64,000 nt of DNA, taken from Rotaria sp. Silwood1. Lineage: Eukaryota > Rotifera > Eurotatoria > Philodinida > Philodinidae. A program made the translations under genes and the position numbers. Below are positions 61,543 through 64,000 of this stretch, one piece after another (the stretch's first letter is position 1; every line of letters starts with the position of its first letter). The DNA is taken from assembly GCA_905250075.1 (NCBI GenBank), contig CAJNOP010000004.1, positions 4,170,952-4,234,951 of the forward strand, written 5' to 3'. Under the pieces are notes generated by a model. That model was not told the origin of the DNA. It saw only the letters and a program-made list of their open reading frames with translations, and ran no database searches.

Positions 61543-63026
61543 TTAGATGATGCCGACAGATAATTTTGCCGGATTGTTTCCAGCACTGACGCTCGCTCGC
61601 TGAAACCAGAATGAAATAGTATAACTTTGGCCAACTACAGCCAAAAACTTTTGAAGAAGATAGTCTCTACCACCACCACCACGGCATTCACTTCTGTAGC
61701 AATTGCCTGTTGTTCGACAACTACTACTAACTACAGTTCCTTCAGTACCACCATTACATGAACTTGAACACCATTTATCCCATCCGACAAGTGTTGCTCT
61801 ATTATACATAGATATTTCATTCCAAAACACAGTGAGACTAATAACAAAACAAAACACTTACGTAACGTGGTAAGAAGTATAGCAATAATAATGGCAGCCA
61901 AAACAAGTGTTAAAGCAGTTCCAAGAATAATCCAGAAACCAAGTCGACGGCGAGAATATCGCCTAAATCGATCAGGTTATTGATAAAAAGTAAATTGAAA
62001 CAAAAACATAATAATTCAGCAGAAAAACTAATCTCATAAGGTAGCGTGCTCAACTGATCAATTAATTTTGAGTTCAGATTCTGTACATAAGTTAAACTCC
62101 AGTGAGATATGAAAAACCTTAAAAGCATAAGTCTCTTTACACTTTTGATCCAGAGTTACAGACATTCTACCAGAATTTTAGTATCAATCTTGACATATAA
62201 TAAAAACCGAGTGGGGGTGTTCGATCTGAGATTTTTTTTACAGACATGTCTTTTTGCCAGTATAATGCTTTGGAAATTTCAGGTCAAAAGAATGTTTCCT
62301 TCTCAAGATATTAGAGTCCCAAAAATGACTTATGTTCTACGAAAGATATTAGAATTATTGGGTTTATTGAGACTTTAATGTGTTGAGAAGGACATATTCT
62401 TCTGAGCTAAAATTTTCTGAGTATTATACTAATAAGTAAACATGTGTGTGAGAAAAATCTCAGGTTGAAATATTGTCTTGCAGTTTGTTATTATATCTCA
62501 AGCTAGATACTAAAATTTCAATAAAATGTCTATAATCATCTATTCACATGATACACATGTGTTTCTTTTTTTCAAAAAATAGAAAATAAATAGATTTTAT
62601 AAAAAGCCGAATTCTTTTATCTGTGTACCATTATATATTGTATTTATCTTTTGTCTTCTTTCTTTTCTTCTTTTTTCCCATTAGCATTCGTAGGTGATTG
62701 TTCATTTTGTGGACATACAGTACTTTTCTGCCAAATTAAACTTTTTAAGAATGACTGTAATAGGTAAATAAAAAAATATTTTTATGCCTCAATAAGCAAA
62801 TAATTTTACCGAAGAATTAAGATCATTTTGACTACTATCAGTCTAGAATAACAAAAGAAGAAATTAAAATATTATTGAAATCAAAAGCAAGATGAATTCG
62901 TAGACAAACCGATGAATACTTTAAATCAATGGTGATATCATTGAAGTCGCTGGAAACATTATGACGATATGGATGACGTCTAACACGAACTAGTCTCGGA
63001 TCAACAAAGGTCTCTGGTGATTCCAT
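61543..63026 (-). pseudogene. Paralogue of the 50.8-kb membrane protein, probably decaying
   Basis: Exons recognised: 63026-62910 (ATG start, MESPETFVDPRLVRV), 62842-62810, 62754-62648, 61962-61862 and 61798-61543. The 61962-61862 exon encodes the membrane segment (LGFWIILGTALTLVLAAIII). It is 101 bases with phase 2 in and phase 1 out, exactly like its counterpart at 53180-53080. The last exon holds GWDKWCSSSC, TTGNCYRSEC and VGQSYTISFWF, matching the shared Cys domain but only its second half; there is no stalk. Two lesions: the expected donor after 62648 reads AT instead of GT, leading to a stop at once, and the last exon fits only if a weaker donor (GTTACG, four bases upstream) replaces GTAAGT. 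Missed exons could explain part of this. A dispersed repeat (62070-62440) lies in the long intron. Confidence 0.58.
62070..62440. repeat. Dispersed repeat copy
   Basis: Related to 52500-52800: shared blocks GTTCAGATTCTGTACATAAG, GGTCAAAAGAATGTTTCC and CTGAGCTAAAATTTTCTGAG. Both copies sit in introns of the two paralogous membrane-protein genes. Confidence 0.55.
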
Positions 63027-64000
63027 CTTCTGTTATCCGTTTCGTTTACAGAAAGTAACTATAATAAAAATGCTTGTCCTTTTTATTTGATTATTTGTCT
63101 CAAATACAAAGGTTTCTTTTTGTTGAATGAATCTCCTATAAGAAGAAGTCTATAATTCAATGAATTTTGTAGTTTTCATATTTTTGTAAGAATAATACAA
63201 ACAATCCGAAAATAAAGAAATATATGTTGATTCTCAGCATAATTAATCATATTTTGCTTTTTCAGACTTTGAATTAAATTGAATATTTGTTTCTTTTGTC
63301 TTCTTTGGACTTTATATGGCGTTCAGAAATAGATGAAATTTAAATAGAAAATATATAATATACTTGATTGTTATGTGTTATTCAATAAACTATTTCAAAA
63401 ATTTCTAAATGGATTATTCTTTTATATTTAACAAGTAAAAAATTTATCTGATGATAATTTAGCATCAAATACTTTCATCAACGAAAAAACAAAATCTTTA
63501 AATGAGCAATAGTATTCTTTTCAATAATACAGATAAAAGCTATTTTTTTATTTTCGAAAAAAAATTTATTGACATCTTTTTCTTTCAAAAACTGCTTTCT
63601 CATGTTGTAAGCAACATTAATAGGTTGTTTGCCATTTGGAGATTAATTGTAGGTTTTTCAACCTCTTTTGAGAATTGAACCATTGAGAATCAAAAAGAAA
63701 CTGATGTATTTGTAGAATTTCGCCGAATATGACACATTTGTTATCTTTTATTAGACTAAAACTAATGTCAATTATGCTTTCAAACATACTTCATAATCTT
63801 CCGAAAATTCATCTTAAATCTCCAAGTTTATTTAACATTATCATAAAATACTTCTGTTAGATTTTTGTTTTCTCATAGGCAACTTCATTCTCATAGTGAT
63901 TGTTATTTGAAAAGGTTGCCTCAGAATATGTTACCAATCAAAACAAAACTTTGTACATTCGGCAGAATAATTTTATTATAAAAAATCAATGCCATGTTTG
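63027..64000. other. Upstream flank of the 61.5-kb gene
   Basis: AT-rich DNA with no gene or repeat that I can support. Confidence 0.4.

Noticed and set aside
1-64000. tRNA, rRNA, CRISPR or bacterial-type operon signals
   Set aside because: None was seen. The intron structure and gene families make this a eukaryotic nuclear region; a covariance-model scan would be needed to exclude a tRNA gene.

Overview
The window looks like nuclear DNA from a small metazoan, most likely a bdelloid rotifer; the genus cannot be set from sequence alone. The grounds are strongly AT-rich DNA, genes split by many introns of about 50-60 bp (GT..AG), animal-only gene families (golgin-84, ADAMTS, DEG/ENaC channel, Roquin, a divergent F-box gene), and a dense load of short foldback and terminal-inverted-repeat elements. 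One 100-base run of N (16124-16223) marks a scaffold gap. All exon models were built by eye from splice signals and codon phase; the multi-exon models quoted close in frame unless stated.

Layout. 0-4.6 kb: the 3' end of a plus-strand membrane-receptor-like gene (FnIII-like domain plus one membrane segment, 983-1948) and an intronless secreted orphan (3542-4417). 4.6-8.4 kb: a nested transposon: a TA-flanked foldback element split by a 3.26-kb element with a perfect 8-bp target duplication, which contains 250-bp inverted repeats around a decayed transposase. 10.3-13.9 kb: golgin-84. 15.0-15.7 kb: a foldback. 17.0-18.1 kb: a 3'-truncated DEG/ENaC channel gene next to the gap. 21.6-21.9 kb: a candidate secreted peptide precursor. 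22.2-22.5 kb: a perfect 163-bp-arm hairpin. 24.8-31.5 kb (minus): a 15-exon ADAMTS protease, modelled in full. 33.4-34.1, 50.8-55.1 and 61.5-63.0 kb (all minus): three genes with the same exon plan around one membrane-spanning exon, two of them sharing a Cys-patterned C-terminal domain; this is the most interesting set in the window. 40.5-42.6 kb: an F-box gene. 44.1-46.7 kb (minus): a Roquin-like gene with a frameshift in a poly-A run and no CCCH zinc finger. The rest is AT-rich intergenic DNA carrying dispersed repeats, MITE-like elements and minisatellite-like tracts.

The genes do not form one pathway. Golgin-84 acts at the Golgi, Roquin in mRNA decay, the F-box protein in ubiquitination, ADAMTS in the matrix and the channel at the plasma membrane. 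The three type II-like membrane genes share a strand and architecture, so they are plausibly related by duplication. Several genes look truncated or decaying (channel, Roquin, the 61.5-kb paralogue), and each sits beside or contains repeat DNA.
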